From positions 10,782,281 to 10,846,280 of the forward strand of contig NC_088301.1 of the NCBI RefSeq assembly GCF_032854445.1: 64,000 nucleotides of DNA, given 5' to 3'. Source of the DNA: Liolophura sinensis (taxonomy: Eukaryota; Mollusca; Polyplacophora; Chitonida; Chitonidae). The notes below the pieces were generated by a model. The model did not search any database. It was not told where the DNA came from and worked only from the letters and a program-made list of their open reading frames with translations. Below are positions 1-64,000 of the stretch, one piece after another. The position numbers and the translations under genes are program-made. How positions within the stretch are numbered: position 1 is the stretch's first letter; every line of letters begins with the position of its first letter.

Positions 1-2980
1 TCACAAATGCTTCACGACAGGCTACCTGTGCAGGGCATGGCCATTCTTCCTCTGAAGTCACACTGTCAGATGCTACTTTTGTGCCTTGAAGGGGATTGCC
101 TGCTGTTTGTGTTAACATCATGCTCATAGTTTCCACATAAAAACTGGTGGAAAGACATTTCCCTGTCATTCTTCCAGAGAGTGTAACATCACAAAGTCAT
201 GACCCGGACATGTGTTACCTTGCTTATTGCACTTCAGCATTTTATCGCCACCAAGGACTGGCTTGACGTCAGTACTTTCTCATATTAAAAGCATCTTTTA
301 GCTCTCTCTGCGGCACAGTGTTTCAAGCTGTGGAGATTCAGTTGGATTGAATTACGAGGGCTTTTAATCCAGGAGTTTTTGTTTCAAGAAAAAGTTGTGC
401 ACAATTATCGAAAGTTACTGCCTGGATAAGCTTTTTGTTTGCTCTTAACGGTTGGCCCACCTGGGACTAATGGATTGTCTTGTTAAAGGTTTCAAACCTA
501 TCTTGACCCAGCACTGCAGCTATGTGTGCCAGACAAAGTCATTTCATTTCACAGCTTGTTAAGGCTGGCTTATATTATCCCAGTTTGTACAAGATAAAGG
601 TACACTGCTGAAACCTGACATTGCAGCAATCCTTTTCTGGGGTGAATTGTAAAGCACAACAGTCCGTTCACTTCAAACAGCTATGATGAGACTTGTATTA
701 CTCTACGGTCAGAGCTAAATGTATGGCTAATTAAAACGTAGGCAGTTCCTACAATCCTACTGAGAAAGAAGCGGAGTCCCGCGTTTTTGCAGAAATCAGT
801 GGAAGGATTTACATTTAGGAAAGGAAGAAATTCTCAGGCAGTGGCCCATCCGTTTTCCTCCCCAGTTTAACCTTGGCCTTGTATTCACATTGTTTTGTTC
901 TGTATTGCAGCTGTGCTGTGGCATCAAAAGCTGAGAGAATTATTAGAGATTTGTACTTCTAAGCAAATTGTTGAAATTGCTGAACTGCTTTGGGTGGTAT
1001 TAATAGTGTAACATAATCAGGTCATTTGTTACACTAGTGGAATAATATGTTCATTACATGACATAATCTTAGTACTCTGATACAGGTAAGCTATTAATCA
1101 CACTGACTTTATTCATCTATGTTGTTTTTGACATGGTTTAAGCTTTAGTTAATAAATCTGCCTAGTCCCCTGGCTGTACAAGATTATTTTCATAAGGTTC
1201 TTAGTTCTTTGAAAGCAACCAGTTCACTGTAAAACCAGATGAAAATGACCTAACGGGCAGTCACAGCTGGATGTATTATTAAAAGTAAATCTGGAATCAG
1301 ATAATCTCACTTCCACATTAACCAAACCTCTTTATTCATTGTTCGTGATCATTTTTTAAAAAATGCAGAATTGCTTTTGTGGTAAGTCTGATTTAATATC
1401 AGAATGAATTAATATAGGGGCAAGTGGATGTGAGAATGAATTAATATAGGGACAAATTGGTATCAGTTCCAGTTAGTACAGTGGATTTCTTATACTGTGG
1501 TTTTATTGTCCATCATCTGGAAAGTAACTATTGGATACCTGTGCTGTGAGTAGACATTAGCAATTTTTTTGAGTCTCTCTGATTACCGGGGTAATCTTGG
1601 ACAGCAGGCTGGTCTCACTGGTTGTGCTTTGTTCCTGGAGGCATTCCTGTATAAAGCCCTACTCCTCGTACATTAGGCTACGCACTTCTCCCACCAGGTA
1701 TTACCTGGATGAACAAGCTCTACATTTGCAGCAGTGAATCCACTTACCTGGCTTACAAGTATAGCCTACCTGGATGAGCATACATGGATGCTCTAAACAG
1801 AATGCATACTGATAGATCCTGTTTCGGATTTCCTTCATTACTAGAACTAAGCCCAGGCGATCAAAGTGGACTTCCTGTGTGTTAATCTGCGGTAAGCTCA
1901 GGTCAGTGGTTAAGCAATCAGTGACAGCCTAGGTCTATTAACTGCAACCTAAGCTTACCTGATGCTTTTATATATCCTGAGGAGGTTGAGTTGCGATTGT
2001 GGTCTTTACCTTAAAAGCAGCTTCTCAGGTGTGATAACCTCTGAGATGATACAAACTTCACTAGGAAAAGCTAGCTAGCTAGCACCCACATGGAAGTGAG
2101 CCCTCTACTGCCTGATTCCAACATATGTTAGTAAGATGTGAGCTAGCTGGAAGACCAAGCAGGGCATGTACTGTGTGGAGGCGTGATATTGACATTTACC
2201 CAGTGCCTACTGTTGTGCTTTTTCTTTCCTGTTCTTAAGAGTGAGAAACGGTGGTTGGTGGATCCAAGTTTGTACTGTGTTGTGACGCTCATGGAGTACG
2301 GTTACAGTTGTGTGTTGTGTCAGTTTAGGCTGTCGGTGTTACCAGGGTTTTGATTCGATGTGAGTTGCCCACATTTTTCCTTGTTGACCATGTACCCTGT
2401 GGTGTGTGTCTGCAGCCTGCTCGCTTGGTTCAATAACACAGCAGCAGTCAGTCAGCCAGCCATCCAGCCAGCCAGCAACTTGCCGAGATGCCAATGCTAT
2501 TGGGTGTGTCGCTTCTATGTAATACAACTCCAATGAACAGTGCTCAGAGTTCCACGCCACTATTGGAGAAGAGTCGCATTATTACCGACCTTAGCTGTTT
2601 GCGTCTTCTGTTTTTCCCTGGCTGGATTGTACACCATGGTGACCCTAATGGGCCTAAGATTGAAACTGAAATGGAATTTCGCCCAGGGGAATCTCTACTG
2701 GTAGGTCCAACCCAACAATGTGGTTGGGAATCCCGTTAGGTCTCTCGTCCACCAGGTACCCAAACCTCTAGCGACATCAACCGATCGCTACGTGGCTGCC
2801 AATCAATACATGGAAAAAACAGGATGCCTCTATAGCAGGTGTCTGTTTCGTAGACAGACAGGTTGTTCTCCAATTGTAAACGAGTGCAGTTTTGTTTTAT
2901 GTGACGAAATGACAGGAAGGCACTTTGTCTGAGCCATGTGATTATTGTTCGGAGAAGATTTAGATTACTCGTCTTTCAGG
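1..2980. other. Upstream sequence, no gene recognised
   Basis: No exon or family match was seen in these 3 kb. Short open frames at about 2488-2932 show no recognisable domain and no good splice context. Minor features are a near-duplicate of about 20 bp around 1403-1455, a ctag-rich palindromic run near 2072-2083, and a cagc/cagt-rich run near 2443-2478. The stretch could be 5' flank of the kinase gene, or an intron if further upstream exons exist. Confidence 0.5.
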
Positions 2981-2983
2981 AAC

Positions 2984-3007
2984 TGACGTATTGGAGCCCT
3001 ATAAAAG
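2984..3007 (+). promoter_or_regulatory. Candidate core promoter: TATA box with CRE-like half site
   Basis: A perfect tataaaag lies at 3000-3007 and a tgacgta motif (CRE/ATF half-site type) at 2984-2990. A start about 30 bases downstream would give a 5'UTR of roughly 265 nt before the first ATG of exon 1, which follows an in-frame stop at 3272. Location upstream of the first coding exon is the main support. A TATA match alone is common in AT-rich DNA. Confidence 0.35.
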
Positions 3008-3295
3008 CTGTCAGACTGACCATGTCTTTCTGTAATACAGACGAGCTGGATGGTTAGAAGCAAGTGACCAGTGGTCAGCATTGATCTGCTGTCCAGCGAT
3101 CAGGTAGAGCCTGTCACTTATCTTTTCACCTGGTATGATGATACATGTGGCTTATTGATTACTTCCTAGATTTTGATTGTGTTTGTGGGAGGCACTAAAA
3201 TCTGCACAGCACTAGCACACGGTCCACACCCGGTCAGTGATCATGGTGGGCAGTGGTCATACCTGAACAGGTAGACCCTTTACAACCCAGCGGAA

Positions 3296-64000
<60,705 letters not shown>

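Overview
The window is a piece of an animal nuclear genome. It is AT-rich and intron-dominated, with canonical GT-AG splice sites, many minisatellites and many short interspersed repeats. Nearly all of it is one gene on the + strand encoding a MAST-family (microtubule-associated serine/threonine) AGC kinase. The organism is probably a lophotrochozoan, most likely a mollusc or a close relative. That rests on the large introns, on a tRNA-headed SINE ending in a 'gtacgacgttaaacccca' type tail, and on many copies of a 'tataagtgaaatattcttg' type repeat module that I associate with molluscan genomes. This is recognition from memory, not a database result.

I could thread 25 coding exons by reading every junction. 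Splice phases agree across all of them. They give 3,667 nt, about 1,222 codons, and the last exon runs off the right edge. Domain order is: an N-terminal Ser-rich region (exons 1-5); the MAST pre-kinase domain (DUF1908 type, exons 6-11); a complete kinase domain (exons 12-19) with intact glycine loop, catalytic Lys, HRD, DFG and APE; a Ser-rich linker (exons 20-23); a PDZ domain (exons 24-25); and the start of a basic, Ser/Pro-rich tail.

Layout: 1-2980 no gene recognised. 2984-3295 candidate promoter and 5'UTR. 3296-3673 exon 1. 3674-33829 three large introns with several minisatellites, including a 1.6-kb array at 12.4-14.0 kb. 33830-45744 N-terminal and first pre-kinase exons, with a candidate 21-nt microexon at 38984 and a TIR-bounded element at 41.4-43.1 kb. 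46361-56254 rest of the pre-kinase domain and all kinase exons, in shorter introns with two related MITE-like elements, a hairpin and a SINE. 56667-62845 linker exons and two large coding-derived minisatellites. 62846-64000 PDZ exons.

The most unusual feature is in the linker between kinase and PDZ. Two different minisatellites (102 bp and 33 bp units) each consist of the 3' end of a coding exon plus its own 5' splice site. They create 26 and 36 tandem copies of a usable-looking splice donor. Both unit lengths are multiples of three, so choice of donor could lengthen the protein in 34- or 11-residue steps. In the 33-bp array every unit also places an acceptor-like tract directly before the donor, resembling a recursive splice site. 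Other points worth checking are an intronic hairpin whose arm differences are G:U pairs on the transcribed strand, and a SINE inserted into a minisatellite with a visible target duplication.
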